A stretch of 64,000 bases of DNA from Massilia atriviolacea (GTDB lineage Bacteria; Pseudomonadota; Gammaproteobacteria; Burkholderiales; Burkholderiaceae_D): NCBI RefSeq assembly GCF_003953935.1, contig NZ_RXLQ01000022.1:28551-92550 (forward strand), written 5' to 3'. Below, one piece after another: positions 45,628 through 53,794 of this stretch. A model generated the notes under the pieces. That model did no database searches. It worked only from the letters and a program-made list of their open reading frames with translations, and was not told the DNA's origin. Made by a program: the position numbers and the translations under genes. Every line of letters begins with the position of its first letter. Position 1 is the first letter of the stretch.

Positions 45628-47880
45628 TTACTTGGTCGCCGGGCGGTACATATTCACATCGGCCGGATTCAGGGGGGCCGGCGCGGTCAGGGGACGCTCG
45701 GTGCTGCTGCCCGGCGCCGGGGCCGGCGTGGCCGGGGCCGGAACCGGACGCGCCGGCACCGGCGCCATGGCGCCGCCCGCCGGCGGCTGGCCGCTGCTCA
45801 GTTGCGGCAGCACCGGGGTGCCGTAGTCGGGCATGACGATATTGTCCTTCGGTCCGCCCACGGCCTGGCCGGCCGAGCGCATGAAGTCGTAGCGGTCGGT
45901 GGCGATGGCATTGCTGTCTTCCTTGCTGCGCACGATCACCGGACGCAGGAACACCATCAGGTTGGTCTTGGTGCGGCCGCGCTTGCGGTACTTGAACAGG
46001 TTGCCGACCACGGGAATGTCGGCCAGGCCGCGCACGCGCTCTTCGTTATCGCTGGTATCGTCCTTGATCAGGCCGCCCAGCACGATGATCTGGCCGTCGT
46101 CGGCGATCACATTGTTTTCGATGATGCGCACGTTGGTGGTCACGCCCGAGGGCGCCGCCAGCGAGGACTGGTCGACGTTCGAGGTCTCGTGGTAGATCGC
46201 CATCTTGATGGTGCCGCCTTCGGAAATCTGCGGACGCACCTTGAGGGTCAGGCCGACGTCCTTGCGCTCGATGGTCTGGAAGGGGTTGCCGCCGGCCGCG
46301 CCGCCGGTGTTGGTGGTGAAGCTGCCGGTGATGATCGGCACGTTCTGGCCGACCTTGATGGTCGACAGTTCATTGTCGAGCGTGAGCATGTTCGGCGTCG
46401 ACAGGATGTTGGCGTTGCCCGTGGTTTGCAGGGCGTGCGCGATCGCGCCCAGGCCCAGTTCGCCGGCGACCTGCTTGAAGATGCCGATCGACAGGCCGGC
46501 GCCCGGATTGGCGGCGGCCGCGCCGCCGCGCGCCAGCGCCAGGATGGCATTGTCGCCCGCCACCTTGGTCGAGTTCTGCAGGGCGCCGACCCGGTACTTG
46601 CTGTTTTCGGTGCCGGACAGGCCGAGCCACTGGACCCCGAATTCGGCCGCGTTTTCGGCATTGACTTCGACGATCAGCGATTCGATGTAGACCTGGGCGC
46701 GGCGCACGTCGAGCTGGTCGATGACGGCGCGCAGGTTGCGGTAGACCGCGTCCGGGGCGGTGATGATCAGGGTGTTGGTGGAGGCGTCGGCCTGGATGAA
46801 GCCGGCCCCGCTGCCGCCGCTGCCGCCGCCGGTCTGGCTCTGCTGGGCCATGCTGTTGCCGGCGCCGCTGTTCTGGTTGTTGCCGCCCATGGTGTTGTTG
46901 CCGCTGGCGCCGCCGCCGCTGGCCACGCTGCCGCCGGTGGTGCCCTGCTGCTGCTGGGGCAGGGCCGAGGAGTCGGACGAGACCACCGCGCGCAGGGTTT
47001 GCGCCAGCTTGGTGGCGTCGGCGTTCTTCAGGTAGACCACGTGCACGTTGCCGGCCTGCGAGGTCGGCTGGTCCAGCTTGGCGATCAGGGACTTGGCCAG
47101 GTTGGCGCGCGCCGGCGAGGGGGCGCGCAGCACCACCGCGTTGGTGCGCGGATCGGCCACCACGCTGATGCGGCCGGAGTCGCCGCCGGCGCTCGGTTCC
47201 ATCAGCTTGTTGACCATGGTGGCCAGGTCGGAGGCGATCGCGTGGCGCACCGGAATCACGTCGAGGTCGGCCGCCACCGGGGCGTCCAGCGCGGCGACGA
47301 TCTTGGCCAGGCGGCGCAGGTTGTCGGCGTAATCGGTGATGACCAGGCTGTTATTGCCCGGATTGGCCATGATCGAATTGTTGGGCGAAATGAGCGGACG
47401 CAGCACGGCGGTCAGGTTGGCCGCCGATTCGTGGCTCAGGTGGAAAATCTGGGTGGCGATCTGGTCGCCCTTGATTTTCGCGCCGCCCACGCCGACCTGG
47501 GTCGGCGACGATTGCAGCTTCGCTTCCGCTTCCGGCACCACCTTGGCGTAGCCGTCGCCGGTGACCACCGCATAGCCCTGCAGGCGCAGCGCCGAGGTCA
47601 AGAGGCCGAAGGCCTGGGCCTTGGTGACCGATTTTTCCGACACCACGGTCAGGGTGCCCTTGACGCGCGGATCGATGATGAAGGTCATGCCGGTATAGTG
47701 GCCGACCGCCTTGATGACCGATTCGATGTCGGCGCCGACGAAATTGAGGGCGGCCGAATCTTCCGGGGCCGCCAGCGCGGGGGCCGGGGCTCCCGCAACC
47801 GCGCAGCACAGCAGGACGCCGGCGGCAATGCGGCGCAACGCCGGGGAAGGGAAAGTGCTCAGTGACTGTTTTTTCATCAT
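45628..47880 (-). CDS. gspD: Type II secretion secretin GspD
   Basis: A 750-residue outer-membrane channel. Signal peptide about 1-38. N0 ([30 protein letters not shown]), then N1-N2-N3 repeats with [19 protein letters not shown] and [19 protein letters not shown] Gly/Ser/Asn/Gln-rich low-complexity insertion at about 295-345 sits within N3. The secretin C domain has [24 protein letters not shown] and the [19 protein letters not shown] gate region. A Pro-rich S-domain-like tail (last 60 residues) ends the chain. ATG overlaps gspN by 4 nt. A pilotin gene (gspS) is not in the window. Confidence 0.96.
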   Translation of the reverse strand: MMKKQSLSTFPSPALRRIAAGVLLCCAVAGAPAPALAAPEDSAALNFVGADIESVIKAVGHYTGMTFIIDPRVKGTLTVVSEKSVTKAQAFGLLTSALRLQGYAVVTGDGYAKVVPEAEAKLQSSPTQVGVGGAKIKGDQIATQIFHLSHESAANLTAVLRPLISPNNSIMANPGNNSLVITDYADNLRRLAKIVAALDAPVAADLDVIPVRHAIASDLATMVNKLMEPSAGGDSGRISVVADPRTNAVVLRAPSPARANLAKSLIAKLDQPTSQAGNVHVVYLKNADATKLAQTLRAVVSSDSSALPQQQQGTTGGSVASGGGASGNNTMGGNNQNSGAGNSMAQQSQTGGGSGGSGAGFIQADASTNTLIITAPDAVYRNLRAVIDQLDVRRAQVYIESLIVEVNAENAAEFGVQWLGLSGTENSKYRVGALQNSTKVAGDNAILALARGGAAAANPGAGLSIGIFKQVAGELGLGAIAHALQTTGNANILSTPNMLTLDNELSTIKVGQNVPIITGSFTTNTGGAAGGNPFQTIERKDVGLTLKVRPQISEGGTIKMAIYHETSNVDQSSLAAPSGVTTNVRIIENNVIADDGQIIVLGGLIKDDTSDNEERVRGLADIPVVGNLFKYRKRGRTKTNLMVFLRPVIVRSKEDSNAIATDRYDFMRSAGQAVGGPKDNIVMPDYGTPVLPQLSSGQPPAGGAMAPVPARPVPAPATPAPAPGSSTERPLTAPAPLNPADVNMYRPATK

Positions 47881-48656
47881 TTAAACTCTAAGGCGATAGT
47901 TTTCTTGCCGTCCACCATTCGGCGCTGGCCCAGTAAATTCAGGAGATTGCCCAGCGTTTCTTCATATCCATCGGCGGCCTGCGCCGTGCCGGAAAACTGG
48001 AAGCGGCCCTGATTCAGGCTGCCCTTTCCGGCCAATAACAAGGCACCGCGTTCGGTCTTCAAATTCAGTTGCGCCTGCTGACCCTGCCAATCCATGGTCA
48101 TCTTGTAGCTGCCCAGCACCTTGATCGGGGCCATGCGCGAGCCCATCTCGTCCAGTTCCAGGGTGGTCACCCCATCGACCGCGATGGCCTTGCCGCCGTT
48201 CAGCGCGGCCAGGCCCAGGGTGGTCCACGACAGCCGCATCCGGCCCGACAGCGCCAGGGTGTTGAGCGGCGCGCCCAGGCCGGCCAGCCCTTCGGCCGGC
48301 AGCAGCAGCGCGGCCGGACTGACCTGCCACTGCGACCAGCTGCCGGACAGGCGCACCGGCTGGCTCAGGGCCTGCGGGTTCTCCAGCGTCATGTCGACCT
48401 GGCCCAGCAGCGCCATCGGCGACAGGGTCCAGGCGAAGCGTCCCGGCAGCAGCGGCGTGACCGCGCCGCCGGGTCCGGGCGCGCCGCCGATAAAGGCCGA
48501 GCCGCGCCAAAGCGTACCCTGCGCATCCCCCAGAGTCAAACGCCCGCCGGTCTGGCGCTCGACCACGTCGCCCAGCCAGGCGGCCGGCGCGAACGCCAGC
48601 ACGGTGAGGGCCACGGCCAGCACGATCGCGCCCAACCATAGCACGGCGCGCATCAT
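47877..48656 (-). CDS. gspN: Type II secretion protein GspN
   Basis: A 259-residue bitopic protein: transmembrane helix about 4-25 (LWLGAIVLAVALTVLAFAPAAW), then a mostly beta periplasmic domain with WRGSAF, FAWTLSPMALLGQVDMTLE and MTMDWQGQQAQLNLKTERGALLLAGKGSL, which are typical of GspN. Some T2SS lack it and its role is not essential in all species. It overlaps gspM by 4 nt on one side and gspD by 4 nt on the other. Confidence 0.9.
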   Translation of the reverse strand: MMRAVLWLGAIVLAVALTVLAFAPAAWLGDVVERQTGGRLTLGDAQGTLWRGSAFIGGAPGPGGAVTPLLPGRFAWTLSPMALLGQVDMTLENPQALSQPVRLSGSWSQWQVSPAALLLPAEGLAGLGAPLNTLALSGRMRLSWTTLGLAALNGGKAIAVDGVTTLELDEMGSRMAPIKVLGSYKMTMDWQGQQAQLNLKTERGALLLAGKGSLNQGRFQFSGTAQAADGYEETLGNLLNLLGQRRMVDGKKTIALEFK

Positions 48657-49174
48657 CGCGAACCCGCATCCGCGTTCTGGCGCAGGGTCAGGGTGGCGTC
48701 GACCTGGCCGGCCGGGGTCGAGGCCGTGATCGCCGCATCCAGCACGCCGATGCGGTTTTCCAGGCGCTGCGCTTCGAGCCAGGCGAACAGATTGGAAAAG
48801 GCCACGCCGGTCACCTGCAGCTTGGCGTACTCGCCGGTCATGCTGAGCGACTCGGGCTTGATCCCGCGCGCGGACAGGCTGGCGCCGAGCGTCTCGCGCG
48901 ACATCGGCGTGACCTGGGGCGCGCTCTGGCCGGACAGTTCGGCGGCGGTCTTGGCCAGCGCTTCGAGCTGGGCCTTCTGCTGCTTGAGCAGGGGCAGTTC
49001 CTTGCGCAGGCGCGCGCTGCCTTCCAGCGCGGGCGCCAGGAACACGCCGTACACCAGCGCCAGCAGCACGATGGCGGCGCCGATGCCGAGGAACTTGCGC
49101 TCCTGCTCGGTGCGCGCCATCCAGTACAGCGCCAGTTTGTCCTTCAGGCCGCTCACGGCGGCGAGGGCGCTCAT
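48653..49174 (-). CDS. gspM: Type II secretion protein GspM
   Basis: A 173-residue bitopic protein: short cytosolic start, transmembrane helix about 28-48 (FLGIGAAIVLLALVYGVFL), then a periplasmic coiled coil and ferredoxin-like fold (LSMTGEYAKLQVTGVAFSNLFAWLEAQRLENRIGVLDAAI). GspM binds GspL and GspC and keeps the platform stable. It overlaps gspL and gspN by 4 nt each, so it is translated in step with them. Confidence 0.9.
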   Translation of the reverse strand: MSALAAVSGLKDKLALYWMARTEQERKFLGIGAAIVLLALVYGVFLAPALEGSARLRKELPLLKQQKAQLEALAKTAAELSGQSAPQVTPMSRETLGASLSARGIKPESLSMTGEYAKLQVTGVAFSNLFAWLEAQRLENRIGVLDAAITASTPAGQVDATLTLRQNADAGSR

Positions 49175-50388
49175 GGCTTGCCTCCCGCCGCGCGCAGCAG
49201 CAGGGTGTTGGCGGCGACTTCGCTGACCTCGAGCTTGTGCTTGCGCACGCCCGGCCCGAGGTTGGCGGCCAGGGCCGGATCGGCGCCCTCGGGCTTGAGC
49301 TTGACCGTCATGGCGCGCTCGCGGAAGGTGATCGAGGCCAGCTCGGGCTGCTTGCCCAGGGTACGCATGGCTTCGCCGAGGGCGGCGGCCTGGAAGGTGA
49401 ATTCCTCGGGGCCGACCTGGCCCGAGGCGCCGCGCGCCTGGGCGATTTTTTGCTGCATCTGGCGTTCCAGGTTGTTACTGATGACCGTCTCCTTCGGATA
49501 GGCGGCGCGGAAGACCTGCACCATGCCCTGGCGCGTCTTGTCGGCTTCGCGCTTGAGGCGCAGCCATTGATAATTGATGCCGGCCAGGTTGACCGCCAGC
49601 ACCAGCAGGGCCAGGCGCAGCGGCCACTTCCAGCGCTGCCAGTCGCGCGTCTTGGCGCCGGCCGCGCCCAGGCCCGGCACCAGGTCGAGGGCCGTGCTTT
49701 TCGAGCCGGCGATCCAGTGCGCCCAGTGTTCGGCTTCGAGCGTGACGGCCGGTCCCGCTTCGGCCAGCAGGGCCTGGTATTCGCCCAGCTGCGGCTCGGG
49801 CACGTACAGGGTCAGCGGCGTGTCGCCGGCCAGCGCGCGCACCGTTTGCAGGGCCAGCGCCGGGTCGCCCGCCAGCGCCAGGCCCAGGCCGTGGTACTGG
49901 CCGTGGCGGATGGTGATGCCGCCGCCATCGATGGCGGCCGAGGCATGGCCCGGCGCCAGCGGCAGGCACAGCTGGGCGGGAAAGGCCGCCACCGAGCGCG
50001 CGCCCATGGCCAGCAGGGAGCGCACCAGCGCTTCGAGCCAGGCGCGCTGGGCCACGGCGATCGGACGCAGTCCGTCCGCCGCCGACGCGGGCGCGGCCAC
50101 CAGCACGCATTCTTCCGGGTCGCCCAGCACCTGTTCTTCGACCAGGTTGGGCAGCGCGCTGCGCAGGCGCGCGGCCGACAGCGGCGGCACCTTGACGTGC
50201 AGCAAAGTGACATCGGCCGCGGCCAGCAGCAGCACCACGCGCCGGCTCGACGCCACCAGGTCGGCCATGCCTTTCAGGACCCCGTCGCCCTGCTGGACCA
50301 GGGCGCCGCCGTCGGCGACCAGCGCGAAGCGGGCCAGCGCCCCTTCGCTGTCAGCCCTGGCCGGATGCCGGATATATAAAGTAGTCAA
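49171..50388 (-). CDS. gspL: Type II secretion protein GspL
   Basis: A 405-residue bitopic protein linking GspE to the membrane. The cytosolic actin-like domain occupies about 1-240, including LHVKVPPLSAARLRSALPNLVEEQVL and ECVLVAA. A transmembrane helix is at about 258-275 (LRLALLVLAVNLAGINYQWL), and the ferredoxin-like periplasmic domain follows. The order L then M with a 4-nt overlap matches other T2SS clusters. Confidence 0.93.
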   Translation of the reverse strand: MTTLYIRHPARADSEGALARFALVADGGALVQQGDGVLKGMADLVASSRRVVLLLAAADVTLLHVKVPPLSAARLRSALPNLVEEQVLGDPEECVLVAAPASAADGLRPIAVAQRAWLEALVRSLLAMGARSVAAFPAQLCLPLAPGHASAAIDGGGITIRHGQYHGLGLALAGDPALALQTVRALAGDTPLTLYVPEPQLGEYQALLAEAGPAVTLEAEHWAHWIAGSKSTALDLVPGLGAAGAKTRDWQRWKWPLRLALLVLAVNLAGINYQWLRLKREADKTRQGMVQVFRAAYPKETVISNNLERQMQQKIAQARGASGQVGPEEFTFQAAALGEAMRTLGKQPELASITFRERAMTVKLKPEGADPALAANLGPGVRKHKLEVSEVAANTLLLRAAGGKP

Positions 50389-50406
50389 ACCATCTCGCTT
50401 TCGTTC

Positions 50407-51456
50407 TTAATTTTGCCGTACCCAGAGGGTCGTGGTCGTCACACGATCGTCCAGCCTGCGCTGGACCAGCGCTTCCGCATCGAGCGCGGCCCGGTCCAGG
50501 CGTATCCGGCTTTTCACCAGAAAAAATTCGCTTTTCACATCGAAGGTATTTTTCACCGGCACCTTGTCGTACAGCTGGCCGGTGAAATCGGACAACTGGC
50601 GATAGTAGGCCTGCTTGCGGCGCGCCACCAGCGCATTCGCTTCGGACAGCGAATAGCCGTCGACGATGGCGGCCAGCACTTCGGCCGGGGCGGTGTTGAC
50701 GTTGACCTTGGTGCGCTCGGGCAGCACGATGGCGAAGTCGCGCAGCTTGTTGACGATCTCGACCGTGTAGCCGGGGATCGCCAGCAGGTCGTCGAGCTGG
50801 GTCAGGGCGATCGGCACGGTGCCGCTGGACACCGGCACCGGCACCGGCGGCTGGCCCGATTCGTCGGTCTCGGCCTTGCTGTCGGGGTTGGGCGGCTCGC
50901 CGTTGCTGCCCTTCTGTTCGTTGCCGGGAATTTGCGGCGCGGGCGGCAGGCCGGCCGAGGCCACCGCCAGCGCGGTGCGCTGCGCCAGCGCCGGATCGAT
51001 CTGCAGGTTTTGCAGCAGGCGCTTGTAGACCCTGACCTGGCCCGGAATGATGGTGCGCCCGTCGGCCAGGTTGAGCAGGTTGTAGCGCGCGGTGGCGTCC
51101 GCGATCTGGCCCGACAGGGTGGCGTCGAAGACTTCGCCGGCGACCCGCTCGCGTTCGATGTACTGGTCGAGCCGGGTTTCGGCCAGCGGCGTGTTCCAGA
51201 TCGCGGACAGGCTGGTATAACTGCGGTTGTCGATGCCGTCCTGGCGCAGCACCAGGCGCGCCCAGTCGAGCGCGCCGCGCAGGATCCACTTGGTCTGCAG
51301 GTGCAGGCGCTGGTTTTCCATCGAGCGCACCTGGACCTGCTGCTGCCAGAACAGGCTGGCGACGATGGTCACCGACAGCATGGTCAGCAGCAGGGCCGTG
51401 ATGATGGCCACGCCCTGCTGGCGGCGCCGGAACAGATACGGGCCAGGCCGGCGCAT
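50407..51456 (-). CDS. gspK: Type II secretion minor pseudopilin GspK
   Basis: A 349-residue tip pseudopilin. The prepilin cleavage site is QQG^VAIITALLLTM; mature position 5 is Thr rather than the usual Glu, a normal GspK feature. The large globular domain has YRQLSDFTGQLYDKV and RTKVNVNTAPAEVLAAIV, and a Pro/Asp/Glu-rich linker lies near 180-210. It caps the pseudopilus with GspI and GspJ. ATG 51456 is chosen because it overlaps the gspJ stop by one base (TGATG); a long frame upstream is only a shadow in gspJ. Confidence 0.92.
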   Translation of the reverse strand: MRRPGPYLFRRRQQGVAIITALLLTMLSVTIVASLFWQQQVQVRSMENQRLHLQTKWILRGALDWARLVLRQDGIDNRSYTSLSAIWNTPLAETRLDQYIERERVAGEVFDATLSGQIADATARYNLLNLADGRTIIPGQVRVYKRLLQNLQIDPALAQRTALAVASAGLPPAPQIPGNEQKGSNGEPPNPDSKAETDESGQPPVPVPVSSGTVPIALTQLDDLLAIPGYTVEIVNKLRDFAIVLPERTKVNVNTAPAEVLAAIVDGYSLSEANALVARRKQAYYRQLSDFTGQLYDKVPVKNTFDVKSEFFLVKSRIRLDRAALDAEALVQRRLDDRVTTTTLWVRQN

Positions 51457-52127
51457 CACATGCCCCCCAGCAGGAAGGACTTGGTCATCACGGCCGCCAC
51501 ATTGTCGACCTGCAGCTGCACCTGCAGCCCGGTCGGCGCCAGGCTGGGCGCGGGGACCTGGACCAGCGACTGCTGCTGCGTGACGCTGACCGGCTGCGCC
51601 ACCGGCTGGGTGTTCTGGCGCCAGCCATTGTTTTCCCAGCTCATGATCTGCATCGCGCTCACGCCCGATTGCAGGGTCACCGCCGGGCTGGTGTCGGCAT
51701 TGCTGATGGCGGCCTGCCACATCACGTCGAGCTGGACCAGGTCGCGCGTGCCATTGCTTTCGCGCCGCGTCAGCATGCGCTCGACCACGCGGTAAGTGAC
51801 CACTTGCATGCGCGCCGCGTCGTTTTCGTTGTGGACGCTGCGCACCAGGGTCAGGCGGTCGGGGGCGGACAGCAGATAGGGACGGCCCTGCAGCAGGCTG
51901 GGCGGGGCCAGGTGCTCGCAGTCGCTCTGCATCTGGGCGAAGGCGAGCTGCATGCCGCGCGCCGATTCGAGCTGGGCGGTGAGCGCTTCGCGCGCGCGCA
52001 CGATGCTGTCCAGGCCGCGGTAGCCGAGCACCGCCACGATGGCCAGGATACTGATCGCCACCAGCAGTTCAACCAGGGTGAAACCACGCTGCCGCTGCCG
52101 CCGTTGTCGCCGTCCGATCCGCCTCAT
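51456..52127 (-). CDS. gspJ: Type II secretion minor pseudopilin GspJ
   Basis: A 223-residue minor pseudopilin. Leader RRIGRRQRRQRQRG^FTLVELLVAISIL has the G^F cleavage site and Glu5, then a 20-residue hydrophobic helix. The globular part includes CEHLAPPSLLQGRPYLL and the long C-terminal beta region. The leader is unusually long and Arg-rich (about 14 residues before the cut). The ATG overlaps the gspI stop by 4 nt. Confidence 0.93.
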   Translation of the reverse strand: MRRIGRRQRRQRQRGFTLVELLVAISILAIVAVLGYRGLDSIVRAREALTAQLESARGMQLAFAQMQSDCEHLAPPSLLQGRPYLLSAPDRLTLVRSVHNENDAARMQVVTYRVVERMLTRRESNGTRDLVQLDVMWQAAISNADTSPAVTLQSGVSAMQIMSWENNGWRQNTQPVAQPVSVTQQQSLVQVPAPSLAPTGLQVQLQVDNVAAVMTKSFLLGGM

Positions 52128-52501
52128 TCGTTGAGCACCAGTTGGACCAGCTTGATGATGCGGCGTTCCGGATTGGCGCTGTCGAACACGCTGACCTCGA
52201 CCCGGCGCAGGCGCGGATTCGGGCTGGCCAGCACTTCTTCCTGGCACAGCAGCTTGAGGTCGCCCTGCGGGCATTCGTAACTGTTCTTGCCGATCGAGGG
52301 ATATTGCCTGGCCAGGCGGATCTGGACCAGCCGGTTTTCGGCCGACCAGGTGGCCATCATGGCGGCGCGCAGGCCGGCGCTGTTGGAAGTGAGGCTGCCC
52401 ACCGCGCGCAGCGAGGCGCCCAGCGCGGTGCCGATGATGACGAGCGCCACCAGCACTTCGAGCAGGGTAAAGCCGGACTGTTTGTTGTGTGGCAAGCGCA
52501 T
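52124..52501 (-). CDS. gspI: Type II secretion minor pseudopilin GspI
   Basis: A 125-residue minor pseudopilin with leader MRLPHNKQSG^FTLLEVLVALVII, Glu5 present, and SAENRLVQIRLARQYPSIG in the small globular head. GspI forms the core of the tip complex with GspJ and GspK. Three bases separate it from gspH, and it overlaps gspJ. Confidence 0.93.
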   Translation of the reverse strand: MRLPHNKQSGFTLLEVLVALVIIGTALGASLRAVGSLTSNSAGLRAAMMATWSAENRLVQIRLARQYPSIGKNSYECPQGDLKLLCQEEVLASPNPRLRRVEVSVFDSANPERRIIKLVQLVLNE

Positions 52502-52504
52502 GGT

Positions 52505-52984
52505 TTATTCAACGACAAAGTGACCGATACCGTCGGCCCGGATGGCGACCCGGTCGTCGCCGATCGCCAGGGTCAGGACAAACGGCTTGTCGACCGGTTC
52601 GCGCCCGAAGGTGATGCGCACCGGCCCGCCGCCCACCGACACCGGCGGGTCGAGCAGCAGCTGCACCGGCGCGCCCTTGAAGGGCCGCTCGCGCAGCAGG
52701 TCGTCGCGCGTGACCGGTTCCCACACCGCTTCGTTACGCACCAGGAAGCGATAGCGCTCGGTGTCGGCTTCGAAGGCCACCAGGCGGTTGCGCACGATGG
52801 CTTCGTCGCGCGCCAGTTGCAGCAGCAAGGCCAGGCGGCGCGCCTCGTTTTCGAGGTTCTGGCGCGGGCTCGGCATGGCGTTGATCGACACCATGCCCAG
52901 CACGATACCCATGATCACCATCACGACCATCACCTCGATCAGGGTGAAGCCGCGCCTGGCGCGCACTGCCTGCATGGCCTTCAA
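52505..52984 (-). CDS. gspH: Type II secretion minor pseudopilin GspH
   Basis: A 159-residue minor pseudopilin with leader ending ARRG^FTLIEVMVVMVIMGIVLGMVSI and Glu5. RLALLLQLARDEAIVRNRLVAFE is the usual GspH helix, and VRITFGREP leads to its C-terminal strands. It joins the tip complex to the GspG shaft. It lies 15 nt after gspG. Confidence 0.93.
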   Translation of the reverse strand: MKAMQAVRARRGFTLIEVMVVMVIMGIVLGMVSINAMPSPRQNLENEARRLALLLQLARDEAIVRNRLVAFEADTERYRFLVRNEAVWEPVTRDDLLRERPFKGAPVQLLLDPPVSVGGGPVRITFGREPVDKPFVLTLAIGDDRVAIRADGIGHFVVE

Positions 52985-52999
52985 GACAGCCGGCCCGGC

Positions 53000-53452
53000 T
53001 TACTGGTCCCAGGAACCGATGTCGGCATCGTCGCCGGTACCGCCCGGCATGCCGTCGGCGCCCAGCGAAAACACGTCGACCTCGCCCTGCACGCCGGGCG
53101 AGAGGAACTGGTACGGGTTGCCCCATGGATCCTTGGGCAGCTTGTCGATGTAGCCGCCCGACTTCCAGCCGTTGGCGGTCGGGCCGTTGGTCGGCTTGGC
53201 CACCAGCGCGCTCAGGCTTTGTTCGGTGGTCGGATAGCGCTGGTTGTCCAGCTTGTACAGCTTGAGGGCCTGGTTCAGGCTGGCGATATCGCTCTTGGCG
53301 GCGGTGATGCGCGCCTCCACGGTGCGGCTGAGCAGCTTCGGCACCACCAGCGCGCCGAGCACGCCGATGATGACCACCACCACCATGATTTCAACGAGGG
53401 TAAAGCCACGCGCGGCGCGCTGGCGGAGAGTACGGTGTGCAGCGAGTTTCAT
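53000..53452 (-). CDS. gspG: Type II secretion major pseudopilin GspG
   Basis: A 150-residue major pseudopilin. Leader ending AARG^FTLVEIMVVVVIIGVLGALVVPKLL with Glu5, then ITAAKSDIASLNQALKLYKLDNQRYPTTEQSLSAL, and the calcium-binding C-terminus PWGNPYQFLSPG...DVFSLGADGMPGGTGDDADIGSWDQ. It forms the shaft of the pseudopilus. It is the first gene of the leftward operon, so the operon promoter should lie in 53453-53794. No prepilin peptidase gene (gspO/pilD) is in the window; one elsewhere would be needed. Confidence 0.97.
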   Translation of the reverse strand: MKLAAHRTLRQRAARGFTLVEIMVVVVIIGVLGALVVPKLLSRTVEARITAAKSDIASLNQALKLYKLDNQRYPTTEQSLSALVAKPTNGPTANGWKSGGYIDKLPKDPWGNPYQFLSPGVQGEVDVFSLGADGMPGGTGDDADIGSWDQ

Positions 53453-53794
53453 AGTCAGTCAGTGTGAAGTTCTACGATGAAGTCGGAGTATAAGGCCAAT
53501 AAGGCCCGCCGTCGCTATACAACTGCGGGCTATTTTGCGTCATCTCACCGTCATAATTGCGCGGGTGAAATCTTAAGTTGCAGGACGTCATACAAGTTAC
53601 TTTGGAACGCGGTGCGAAGAGCGCCACCGCGTCCGTGGACGGCATGATTGTAAGCCAGTGCGGCGGCGCTTTCCAATGATGGACGAATCGACAGCGCCGC
53701 CGCGCACTGGCGCATCTCCGGCGCATCTCCGGCGCATCTCCGGCGCATCTCCGGCTCATCTTCGGCGCAACGAAGGTGCTGAGTGAGACCGTGC
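53453..53794. other. 342-bp gap upstream of the gsp operon, with a tandem repeat
   Basis: No gene is supported. The part nearest gspG (53453-53560) contains AT-rich segments in which the operon promoter probably lies, for example TATACT on the leftward strand near 53490, but no -35 at proper spacing was found. An 11-bp tandem repeat array lies farther upstream. Confidence 0.5.
53709..53763. repeat. 11-bp tandem repeat, five units
   Basis: GGCGCATCTCC is repeated four times exactly (53709-53752), followed by one variant GGCTCATCTTC (53753-53763) and a partial unit. Eleven bases is close to one helical turn, so identical faces are presented along one side of the DNA. It lies between gspG and the amidohydrolase gene, nearer the latter's stop codon. 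Confidence 0.9.
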
